A stretch of 64,000 bases of DNA from Cellulomonas sp. NTE-D12 (GTDB lineage Bacteria; Actinomycetota; Actinomycetes; Actinomycetales; Cellulomonadaceae): the NCBI RefSeq assembly GCF_027923705.1, contig NZ_AP026442.1, forward strand, positions 2,728,001 through 2,792,000, given 5' to 3'. Below are positions 7,710 through 14,915 of this stretch, in pieces (the first letter of the stretch is position 1; each line of letters opens with the position of its first letter). The notes below the pieces were generated by a model. That model was not told where the DNA came from, ran no database searches, and worked only from the letters and a program-made list of their open reading frames with translations. A program made the translations under genes and the position numbers.

Positions 7710-8880
7710 ACCGAGCTCCCAGGACGACTGGGACCCGCGCTCTCCCGCCGTCCTGCAGGACCAGCTCGCCGCGTACGACGAGATGCGCGGCCGCTGCCCC
7801 GTCGCGCACAGCGAGTACCTCGGCTGGTCGCTGTTCCGCCACGCCGACGTGCTGCAGGTGGTGCAGGACCACCAGACCTTCTCCAACGCGGTGTCCACGC
7901 ACCTGAACGTCCCCGACGGCATGGACCCGCCCGAGCACACCGTCTACCGGCAGATGGTGGACCGGTACTTCACCGACGAGCTGGTGGACGCCTTCGAGCC
8001 GGAGTGCCGCCGGGTGGTGACCGAGCTGCTGGGCCAGCTGCCGCGGGACGGGTCGCCGTGGGACGTCGCGGACCTCTCGGAGCAGGTGGCCCTGCGCACC
8101 CAGTCCGCCTACCTCGGCTGGCCCGAGCGGCTGCACGAACCGCTGCGCGCGTGGACCGCCCGCAACCGCGCGGCCACCCTGGCGCAGGATCGCGGCGCGA
8201 TGGCGGACGTGGCGGAGGACTTCGACGGCTACATCACCGGTCTGCTCGACGAGCGGCGGGCGCTCGGGGACGCGGCGCCGGACGACCTGACGACGCGGCT
8301 GCTGACCGACCAGGTGGACGGGCGACCTCTGACCGGCGCCGAGCTCGTCTCCACGCTGCGCAACTGGACCGTCGGCGAGCTGAGCACCATCGCGGCGTCG
8401 GTCGGCATCGTCGTGCACCTGCTGGCCACCCGACCCGAGACCCAGCAGGCGCTGCGCGACGACCCGTCCCTGATCCCTGCCGCGATGGACGAGATGCTGC
8501 GGATCCACCCGCCGCTGGTGGCCAACCGCCGCGTGGTGACCCGGGACGTCACCGTCGGTGGCCACGACTTCGCACCAGGCGACCGGCTGACCGTGATGTG
8601 GGCATCGGCGGACCGGGACGAGGCCGTGTTCGGCGATCCCGACGAGCTGCGGCTGGACCGGCCGCCGGCGGACAACCTGCTGTACGGCGCGGGGATCCAC
8701 GTCTGCCCGGGTGCCCCGCTGGCCCGGCTCGAGCTGCGCGTGCTGACCGAGGAGCTGCTGCGCCGCACCCGCTCGATCGAGCTGGACACCGAGCAGCAGC
8801 CGGAGCTGGCCGTCTACCCCGCCAGCGGCTTCACGCGGCTCTTCGTCCGGGTGCGCCGAGCGGGGCGCCACACCGCCTGA
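7690..8880 (+). CDS. Cytochrome P450
   Basis: The ATG at 7690, inside the end of the regulator gene, gives a 396-residue soluble bacterial P450. The heme-ligand loop is YGAGIHVCPGAPLARLEL (Cys thiolate present), the ExxR of helix K is EMLR, and HPPLVANRRVVTRDV follows as expected. The I-helix reads NWTVGELSTIAASVG. The usual A/G-G-x-D/E-T/S acid-alcohol pair is displaced, with Leu where the acid normally sits. No ferredoxin or ferredoxin reductase gene is adjacent, so the redox partner is elsewhere. The substrate cannot be inferred. Confidence 0.9.
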   Translation: MAPLSAEPSSQDDWDPRSPAVLQDQLAAYDEMRGRCPVAHSEYLGWSLFRHADVLQVVQDHQTFSNAVSTHLNVPDGMDPPEHTVYRQMVDRYFTDELVDAFEPECRRVVTELLGQLPRDGSPWDVADLSEQVALRTQSAYLGWPERLHEPLRAWTARNRAATLAQDRGAMADVAEDFDGYITGLLDERRALGDAAPDDLTTRLLTDQVDGRPLTGAELVSTLRNWTVGELSTIAASVGIVVHLLATRPETQQALRDDPSLIPAAMDEMLRIHPPLVANRRVVTRDVTVGGHDFAPGDRLTVMWASADRDEAVFGDPDELRLDRPPADNLLYGAGIHVCPGAPLARLELRVLTEELLRRTRSIELDTEQQPELAVYPASGFTRLFVRVRRAGRHTA

Positions 8881-8904
8881 CCCCCCCCGCGAGCCCTGCG
8901 AGAG

Positions 8905-8922
8905 CGCCACGTCACCGTGGCG
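8905..8922 (+). terminator. Possible weak terminator after the P450 gene
   Basis: A 7-bp perfect stem (CGCCACG / CGTGGCG) with a TCAC loop lies 25 bases past the P450 stop. It has no U-tract and is short, so the call is tentative. Confidence 0.35.
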
Positions 8923-8951
8923 AGACGCGGGTCCGTTCGACGAATAAGCCG

Positions 8952-8971
8952 GAGTAGAGTCCTCTCTATTC
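8952..8971. promoter_or_regulatory. Inverted repeat upstream of the DUF2249 gene, likely operator
   Basis: GAGTAGAG and CTCTATTC form 8-bp arms with one mismatch around a TCCT spacer. The repeat lies about 63 bases before the DUF2249 start in an AT-richer stretch that should contain the promoter. I cannot assign the binding protein. DUF2249 genes are often under nitric-oxide or oxygen control, which would fit an Rrf2- or FNR-like factor. Confidence 0.45.
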
Positions 8972-9033
8972 AGGGTGAGACACGGCCCTGTCCCGGGCGG
9001 AGCGCCCGGCGCGACGTCACCGAGGAGCACCAC

Positions 9034-9345
9034 GTGAGCGAGCCCATCGAGATCCTGCCCAGCGCCCCCGCGCCCGCCGGCCATTCCTGCGGCTGCGGCG
9101 GCCACGACGAGGCCGTCCCGGTGCTCGACGTGCGCACCATCCCGCACGCCATCCGCCACGCCGCGGTGTTCGGCGCCTTCGACGCGATCGCCCCGGGCGG
9201 CTCGATGGTGATCGTCGCGCCGCACGCCCCGCTGCCGATGCTGTCCCAGCTCTCCGAGCGCGCGCCGATCGACGTCGAGTTCCTCGTCGAGGGCCCCACG
9301 GAGTGGCACGTGCGTCTCACCCGGCTGGCCGCCGCCGCCGTGTGA
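9034..9345 (+). CDS. DUF2249 domain protein
   Basis: The GTG at 9034 has a GAGGAG Shine-Dalgarno 7 bases upstream and gives 103 residues. A short lead with HSCGCGGHDE, a Cys/His cluster that could bind metal, precedes a DUF2249 domain (LDVRTIPHAIRHAAVFGAFD, MVIVAPHAPLPML, WHVRLTRL). Members occur with hemerythrins, denitrification and sulfur genes, but no reaction is established that I know of. A strong terminator follows. Confidence 0.8.
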   Translation: MSEPIEILPSAPAPAGHSCGCGGHDEAVPVLDVRTIPHAIRHAAVFGAFDAIAPGGSMVIVAPHAPLPMLSQLSERAPIDVEFLVEGPTEWHVRLTRLAAAAV

Positions 9346-9349
9346 GCCG

Positions 9350-9394
9350 GACGGGTGCCGGTCCGGTTCTCCCCGAGCCGGACCGGCACCCGTC
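9350..9394 (+). terminator. Strong intrinsic terminator after the DUF2249 gene
   Basis: A perfect 17-bp GC-rich stem (9350-9366 with 9378-9394) with an 11-base loop starts five bases past the DUF2249 stop. It has no long T-tract, as is common in high-GC actinobacteria. Confidence 0.8.
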
Positions 9395-9426
9395 GTCATC
9401 ACGCAAGGCCCCCGAAGGAGGCTGGC

Positions 9427-9813
9427 ATGAGCGGTGTCGTACGGATCAAGCGGGTCTACGACGACCCGGCGCCCGAGGACGGCTACCGCGTGCTGGTCGA
9501 CCGCCTCTGGCCGCGCGGCGTCAGCCGCGAGCGCGCCGCCGTCGGCACCTGGCTCAAGCAGATCGCCCCGAGTGCGAAGCTGCGCACCTGGTGGGACCAC
9601 GACCCCGCCCGCCTCGACGAGTTCACCGCCCGCTACGGCGCGGAGCTGCAGGCGAACCCCGCACTCGACGAGCTGCACCGGCTGCTGCACGACCACCCGG
9701 TGGTCACCCTCGTCTACTCCGCACGGGACCCGCACCTGAACCAGGCGCAGGTCCTGAGCGACTACCTCGCAGCCCCCAGCGAGACGACCGGCTGGCGCGG
9801 CGAGAACCCGTAG
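9427..9813 (+). CDS. DUF488 family protein
   Basis: The ATG at 9427 follows a GAAGGAGG Shine-Dalgarno and gives 128 residues. KRVYDDPAPEDGYRVLVDRL, WPRGVSRERA, WLKQIAPSAKLRTWW and VTLVYSARD are the DUF488 signature. The function of the family is unsettled. It may be read alone because a strong terminator separates it from the DUF2249 gene, although the pair are neighbours on the same strand. Confidence 0.85.
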   Translation: MSGVVRIKRVYDDPAPEDGYRVLVDRLWPRGVSRERAAVGTWLKQIAPSAKLRTWWDHDPARLDEFTARYGAELQANPALDELHRLLHDHPVVTLVYSARDPHLNQAQVLSDYLAAPSETTGWRGENP

Positions 9814-9832
9814 CAGCCGGCCCGCCGCGGCC

Positions 9833-10345
9833 CTACACCGGCTCGGGTCCGGGCACGTCCGCGGTCGGCTTCTCGTCCGTGGTCGGCTTCTGGTCCGCGG
9901 CGAGCGACGCGAGGATCTGCTGGATCGCCGCGTCCTGAGCCAGCAGGTGCACCTGGATCTGCCGCGCCTCCTCCAGCACCGCCGACGCGTCGTTGTAGGT
10001 GGCCAGCGAGCGCTCGTCGGCCGCCGCGGCCTGCACGTTCTGCCCCACGATGATGATGGGCAGCAGCACCAGCTGCAGGAACGTCTGCGCGATCCACGCG
10101 ACGATCACCAGCCGGTCGCCGGACTTGAACGCCGCGGGCGCGCTGACCAGGGCCAGCACCGTGAACACGTACGCGGTCCACATGGTGCCGACGATCAGGG
10201 TGATCCGCAGACCGACCCGGGCGTTGAACCTCCCCACCAGCCCGCTGCCGTGCACCTGGGCGGCCGCGGCGGCGACCTTCGGCGGCCCGGCCTGCTGCCG
10301 GCGCGCGATGTGCGGGTGCGGGATGTACTCGAAGAGGTCCGGCAT
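9833..10345 (-). CDS. DUF1003 membrane protein
   Basis: The protein has 170 residues from the ATG at 10345. It carries two membrane segments (about residues 47-68 and 80-100) with the RITLIVGTMWTAYVFTVLAL and LLPIIIVGQNVQ elements of DUF1003, then a coiled-coil-like helix and a charged tail with a short TTDEKPTAD-type repeat. No biochemical role is known to me. It converges on the DUF488 gene with only 19 bases between stops. Confidence 0.8.
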   Translation of the reverse strand: MPDLFEYIPHPHIARRQQAGPPKVAAAAAQVHGSGLVGRFNARVGLRITLIVGTMWTAYVFTVLALVSAPAAFKSGDRLVIVAWIAQTFLQLVLLPIIIVGQNVQAAAADERSLATYNDASAVLEEARQIQVHLLAQDAAIQQILASLAADQKPTTDEKPTADVPGPEPV

Positions 10346-10456
10346 GGCGCGAGTATCGCGGCGCTGGGCGACGGACCCGGGCAGGCACGGCGCAGGCGCG
10401 CATGGGAAGGTCTGACAGGCGTCCGCAGTGGTCGCCAGGCACCGACGGGAGCGGTC

Positions 10457-11482
10457 ATGCAGGGTCCCACGCGCAGCCCGACACCGGCAGCGTCGCCGTC
10501 GGTCCCGCGTCCGGGGTCGTCCGACTGGATGCGCCCTCTGGGCCGTACGGGCATCACCGTCTCGGCGGTGTGCGCCGGCGGCAGCCCGCTCGGCAGCATG
10601 CCCGCGCTGTACGGGCGGGACGTCAGCCGGGACGAGGGGATCGCGACGGTCCGGGCGCTGCTGGACAGCCCGATCCGCACCATCGACACGTCCAACGGGT
10701 ACAGCGACGGCGAGAGCGAGCGTCGCATCGGCGCCGCGCTGGCCCAGGTGGGCGGCAAGCCCGCCGACGTGGTGGTGATCACCAAGGTCGACGCCGACGG
10801 CCGGGACTACTCCGGCGACCGGGTGCGCGCCTCGGTGGCCGAGAGCATGCAGCGCCTCGGCCTGGACCACCTGCCGCTGGTGCACCTGCACGACCCGGAG
10901 GCCTTCGAGTTCGCGGAGCTGACCGCGCCGGGCGGTGCGGTGGACGCCCTGGTGAGCCTGCGGGAGTCCGGCGTGGTCGGCTCGATCGGCCTGGCCGGCG
11001 GGCGGGTGCAGGAGATGGCGCGGTACCTGGCCCTCGGGGTGTTCGACGTGCTGCTGGTGCACAACCGCTGGACGCTGCTGGACCGCAGCGCCGCGGACCT
11101 GCTGGCCGAGGCCGAGCGGCGCGGGATGGGCCTGATCAACGCCGCGGTGTACGGCGGCGGCATCCTGGCCGGCGGCAGGTCAGGTGGGTCGGGCGGCACC
11201 GGCCCGGCGCGGTACGGGTACCGGCCGGCGCCGCCGGAGATCCTGCAGGCGGTCGACGCGATGCGTCAGGTGTGCGAACGGCACGGCACCGACCTGCGGA
11301 CGGCGGCGCTGCAGTTCTCGCTGCGGGACCCGCGGTTCGCCACCACCGTGGTCGGCATGAGCCGCCCCGAGCGGGTGGCGGCGACCGTGTCCGCGGCGCA
11401 GCAGGAACTGCCTGAGGCGATCTGGGAGGAGCTGGAGGCCCTGCTGCCGCCGTCGGGCGTCTGGCTGGACGCCCCGCTCTGA
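10457..11482 (+). CDS. Aldo/keto reductase, D-threo-aldose 1-dehydrogenase-like
   Basis: From ATG 10457 the protein has 341 residues; an ATG at 10529 is an alternative that would remove a Pro/Ser-rich lead. The (beta/alpha)8 aldo/keto reductase signatures are present: PLGRTGITVSAVCAGGSPLG, IDTSNGYSDGESERRIG (catalytic Tyr), VVITKVDADG (Lys) and LVHLHDPE (His), with a C-terminal NADP region (TVVGMSRPERVAATV). The TSNGYG-like form resembles L-fucose/D-threo-aldose dehydrogenases. The substrate is probably a sugar, but this is inference. Confidence 0.82.
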   Translation: MQGPTRSPTPAASPSVPRPGSSDWMRPLGRTGITVSAVCAGGSPLGSMPALYGRDVSRDEGIATVRALLDSPIRTIDTSNGYSDGESERRIGAALAQVGGKPADVVVITKVDADGRDYSGDRVRASVAESMQRLGLDHLPLVHLHDPEAFEFAELTAPGGAVDALVSLRESGVVGSIGLAGGRVQEMARYLALGVFDVLLVHNRWTLLDRSAADLLAEAERRGMGLINAAVYGGGILAGGRSGGSGGTGPARYGYRPAPPEILQAVDAMRQVCERHGTDLRTAALQFSLRDPRFATTVVGMSRPERVAATVSAAQQELPEAIWEELEALLPPSGVWLDAPL

Positions 11483-11495
11483 CGCCGCGGGCGGG

Positions 11496-12491
11496 TCAGC
11501 CGCGCGGTGCGAGCCGCAGGGGTGGCAGCACGGGAGCGGGCAGCGGTGCGTGCGGGTGGCCGACGACGTGGCCGAACCGGGACCCGTCGTCGCCCAGGAC
11601 CTCCTGCGCACCCGGCTCGGCGCCGATCTCCGCCTGCCACTGCGCCCGCGCCTGCACCACGTCCTCGTGCGAGCGCCCGACGAAGTTCCACCACATGACG
11701 ATGCGCTCCCCCAGCGGCCGGCCGCCCAGCAGCAGCAGCCGCACGGGTGCGTCACCGGCCACCACGGTCAGGTGCGTGCGGCCGGGCGCGACGTAGAGCA
11801 GCTGCCCGGCCACGCCGTCCGTACCGGCCACCTGGACCTCGCCCCGGTCCACCAGCACCCCGTGCTCGAAGTCGGGGTCGACGACGAACGTGTGCCGCGA
11901 GCCGGCGTCGAGCAGCAGCTCAGCCCCGAGCAGCGGCGAGAACGTCGGCACCGGTGACACCTCACCGGCCAGCGCGCCGAGGAACACCCGCACGGTGACG
12001 CCCTCCAGCCGCAGGGCCGGCGGCGCGTAGTGCTGGAACGCCGGCGCCGTGTCGCGGTGCACCGCCGGCAGGGCGGTCCACAGCTGCACGCCGTGCAGCA
12101 GCGTGGTGCGTGCCGTCGAGTCCTCGGAGTGGCTGATGCCGTGCCCGGCCGTCATCAGGTTGAGCTGACCGGGTCTGACCAGGACGTGCGTGCCGAGGCT
12201 GTCGCGGTGCTCGATCTCTCCGGAGAACAGCCAGCTGACCGTCTGGAGCCCGGTGTGCGGGTGCGGCGGCACCCGCATGCCGCCCGTCACCGAGACGTCG
12301 TCCGGGCCGTAGTGGTCGAGGAAGCACCAGGCGCCGATCAGCGAGCGGGCGCGCTGCGGCAGCGTGCGCCGGACGGTCATGGCGCGGATGCCGCCGAGCG
12401 GGACGTCGCGCGGCTCGAGCACCTGCACGGCGTCCGTGGCGCCGGAGCCGTCGCACACCGTCTCGGTCGGCGCCTGCTCGAGGTTCGTCAT
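11496..12491 (-). CDS. Pirin-like cupin protein
   Basis: This is a 331-residue bicupin. The N-terminal cupin has PHPHTGLQTVSWLFSGEIEH and TAGHGISHSED, giving the metal-binding His, His, His, Glu set of pirins. The C-terminal pirin domain has AGRTHLTVV- and LLLLGGRPLGERIVMWWNFV-like signatures. Pirins act as quercetinases or redox-dependent co-regulators; which applies here is open. It converges on the aldo/keto reductase gene with 13 bases between stops. Confidence 0.88.
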   Translation of the reverse strand: MTNLEQAPTETVCDGSGATDAVQVLEPRDVPLGGIRAMTVRRTLPQRARSLIGAWCFLDHYGPDDVSVTGGMRVPPHPHTGLQTVSWLFSGEIEHRDSLGTHVLVRPGQLNLMTAGHGISHSEDSTARTTLLHGVQLWTALPAVHRDTAPAFQHYAPPALRLEGVTVRVFLGALAGEVSPVPTFSPLLGAELLLDAGSRHTFVVDPDFEHGVLVDRGEVQVAGTDGVAGQLLYVAPGRTHLTVVAGDAPVRLLLLGGRPLGERIVMWWNFVGRSHEDVVQARAQWQAEIGAEPGAQEVLGDDGSRFGHVVGHPHAPLPAPVLPPLRLAPRG

Positions 12492-12602
12492 GCGCCCATC
12501 GTCACCCCGGGTCGCCGAGGACGGCAGCGCCGTCCCGCCACACGCGCACGGGTGCCGGCTGCGCTGCGCGTCGTGGAGCACCGCCCGGGTCAGGATGTGC
12601 GC

Positions 12603-13802
12603 ATGACCCCGGACGACTCCCCTGCCCCCGCCCAGCAGCCCCGCCTGCGCGTCGGGATGGTGGGCTACGCGTTCATGGGCCGGGCGCACTCGCACGCCTG
12701 GCGCACGGCACCGCGGTTCTTCGAGCTGCCGATGCTGCCGGAGCTGACGGTGCTGGCCGGGCGGGACGCCGCAGCCGCACGCGCGGCGGCGGACACGCTG
12801 GGGTGGACGGACGTCGAGACGGACTGGCGCGCTCTCGTCGCGCGCGAGGACGTCGACCTCGTGGACGTCTGCACCCCGGGCGACACGCATGCGGAGATCG
12901 CGATCGCCGCGCTCGAGGCCGGCAAGCACGTGCTGTGCGAGAAGCCGCTGGCCAACTCGGTGGCGGAGGCGGAGGCGATGACGGCGGCTGCGGCACGCGC
13001 AGCCGAGCGCGGGGTCGTGGCGATGGTCGGCTACAGCTACCGCCGGGTGCCGGCGATCCAGCTCGCCCGCCAGCTGGTGGCCGAGGGGCGCATCGGGACG
13101 GTGCGGCACGTGCGCGCCCAGTACCTGCAGGACTGGCTCGCGGACCCGCAGGCACCGCTGTCGTGGCGGCTGGACCGGCAGAAGGCCGGATCGGGCGCGC
13201 TCGGGGACATCGGCGCCCACATCGTGGACCTGACGCAGTTCATCACCGGTGACCGGCTGACCGAGCTGACCGCGATGCTCGAGACGTTCGTCACCGAGCG
13301 CCCGGTGGCGGCCGGCTCCTCCGGGCTGGGCGGGACCCCCGGCACCGAGCGGGGACCCGTCACGGTGGACGACGCCGCGGTGTTCATGGGGCGCCTGGGC
13401 AACGGCGCGCTGGCGACGTTCGAGGCGACCCGCTTCGCGTGGGGACGACGCAACTCGATCCGCCTGGACATCGACGGCACGGACGGCGCGCTGGCGTTCG
13501 ACTTCGAGGACATGAACGTCCTGCAGGTGTTCGACGCGCACGAGGACCCGCGCACCGCCGGCTTCCGGCGCATCCAGGTCACCCAGCCGGTGCACCCGTA
13601 CACCGGCAGCTGGTGGCCGGCCGGGCACGGGCTGGGGTACGAGCACGCGTTCACGCACCAGGTGGTCGACCTGGTGCGGGGCATCGCGGGCGGGACGCAG
13701 CCGGAGCCGACGTTCGCGGACGGGCTGCAGGTGCAGCGGGTGCTCGCGGCGGTGGAGCGGTCCGCCCAGGGCCGCACCTGGGAGCGCGTCGAGGGCGACT
13801 GA
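12603..13802 (+). CDS. Gfo/Idh/MocA family oxidoreductase
   Basis: This 399-residue protein has an N-terminal Rossmann fold (RVGMVGYAFMGRAHSHAW), the family EKPLANS motif, and the C-terminal dimerisation domain with GALGDIGAHIVDL and the usual His of the active site. Such enzymes oxidise or reduce sugars, inositols or their derivatives with NAD(P). The ATG lies 6 bases after CAGGAT, a leaderless-type -10. The substrate is not evident. The neighbouring aldo/keto reductase and luciferase-like genes are not coupled to it. Confidence 0.88.
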   Translation: MTPDDSPAPAQQPRLRVGMVGYAFMGRAHSHAWRTAPRFFELPMLPELTVLAGRDAAAARAAADTLGWTDVETDWRALVAREDVDLVDVCTPGDTHAEIAIAALEAGKHVLCEKPLANSVAEAEAMTAAAARAAERGVVAMVGYSYRRVPAIQLARQLVAEGRIGTVRHVRAQYLQDWLADPQAPLSWRLDRQKAGSGALGDIGAHIVDLTQFITGDRLTELTAMLETFVTERPVAAGSSGLGGTPGTERGPVTVDDAAVFMGRLGNGALATFEATRFAWGRRNSIRLDIDGTDGALAFDFEDMNVLQVFDAHEDPRTAGFRRIQVTQPVHPYTGSWWPAGHGLGYEHAFTHQVVDLVRGIAGGTQPEPTFADGLQVQRVLAAVERSAQGRTWERVEGD

Positions 13803-13856
13803 CCACGCTCGCCCGCCCGGTCGTCGACGCGGCGAGGTCGCACCCGGCGAAACGGA

Positions 13857-13886
13857 GGCCCCTTCCGCTTGACGCCGGACGGGGCC
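13857..13886 (+). terminator. Possible terminator after the Gfo/Idh/MocA gene
   Basis: An interrupted hairpin, GGCCCC-tt-CCG, loop of 8, CGG-ac-GGGGCC, lies about 55 bases after the stop codon. The internal mismatch makes this a modest call. Confidence 0.35.
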
Positions 13887-13946
13887 CCGTGTGCAGAGTG
13901 CTGCTGGCGGCTCTCGCCGTCTCCCGCTCGTCCTCGAGGAGTTCCC

Positions 13947-14825
13947 GTGCGCGTCGGCATCCACCTCATGCGCTTCGACAGCGTCTCCCCCACCGAGCTG
14001 CGCGGCGAGCTCGCGCGCACCGTCGAGACGGCGGACGCGGCCGGCGTCGCCTGGATCTCGGTGATGGACCACTACTTCCAGATGATGCGCGCCGGGTTCC
14101 CTGCCGAGGACCCGATGCTCGAGGCGTACACGACCCTGGGCTACCTCGCGGGGCACACCGAGCGCGCGGAGCTGGGCGTGCTGGTCACCGGGGTGACCTA
14201 CCGGTACCCGGGGCTGCTGGCGAAGATCGTCGCCACGCTCGACGTGCTCAGTGGCGGCCGCGCCGCGCTCGGCATCGGTGCCGCCTGGTACGAGGAGGAG
14301 CACGCGGCGCTCGGCGTCCCGTTCCCGCCGTTGTCCGAGCGGTTCGAGCGCCTCGAGGAGACGGTGCAGATCGCCCGGCAGATGTGGGACCCGTCCGACG
14401 AGGGCCCGTACACCGGTCGGCACTACCAGCTGGACCGCACGCTGTGCTCCCCGCTGCCGCTGCACCGGCCGGAGATCATGATCGGCGGCTCCGGCGAGCG
14501 GAAGACCCTCCGCCTGGTCGCGCAGTACGGCGACGCCTGCAACCTGTTCGGCGCCACGCCCGACGAGGTCGCCCACAAGCTCGAGGTGCTCCGGGCGCAC
14601 TGCGCCGACGTGGGCCGTGACCCGGCCGAGATCCGGGTGACGGTGCTCAACGCCGGCGACGAGCTGCTCGACGGCGACGTCGCTGGCTTCGTCGAGACGA
14701 TGAGCCCGTTCGCCGAGCTCGGCGTGGAGACCGTCATCCTGCGCCCTCCGGCGACGTCCCTGGCGGCCTGGGTCCGCGACGCCGTGGTGCCGGCCGTCGC
14801 ACCGCTCGCCGACCTCCGCGTCTGA
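13947..14825 (+). CDS. Luciferase-like (LLM class) F420-dependent oxidoreductase
   Basis: The GTG at 13947 has GAGGA six bases upstream and gives 292 residues. The sequence follows the F420-dependent LLM subgroup: VRVGIHLMRFDS, WISVMDHYFQM, LGVLVTGVTYRYPGLLAKIVATLD, GRAALGIGAAWYEEEH, and MIGGSGERKTLRLVAQYGD. The flavin is probably F420 rather than FMN. No substrate is indicated by the context. Confidence 0.86.
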   Translation: MRVGIHLMRFDSVSPTELRGELARTVETADAAGVAWISVMDHYFQMMRAGFPAEDPMLEAYTTLGYLAGHTERAELGVLVTGVTYRYPGLLAKIVATLDVLSGGRAALGIGAAWYEEEHAALGVPFPPLSERFERLEETVQIARQMWDPSDEGPYTGRHYQLDRTLCSPLPLHRPEIMIGGSGERKTLRLVAQYGDACNLFGATPDEVAHKLEVLRAHCADVGRDPAEIRVTVLNAGDELLDGDVAGFVETMSPFAELGVETVILRPPATSLAAWVRDAVVPAVAPLADLRV

Positions 14826-14903
14826 CGCCCCGCATCTCCCTACTTCGTCTCGTGCCGCACGGACTCTGTGCACAGACCGCGACACAGCTGATGTCCGTCT
14901 TGC

Positions 14904-14915
14904 TATGATTCGTAC
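14904..14915 (+). promoter_or_regulatory. -10 element giving a leaderless start for the DUF222/HNH gene
   Basis: TATGAT at 14904-14909 is followed by six bases and then the ATG, so transcription would begin at or next to the start codon. There is no Shine-Dalgarno. No clear -35 is visible. Confidence 0.55.
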
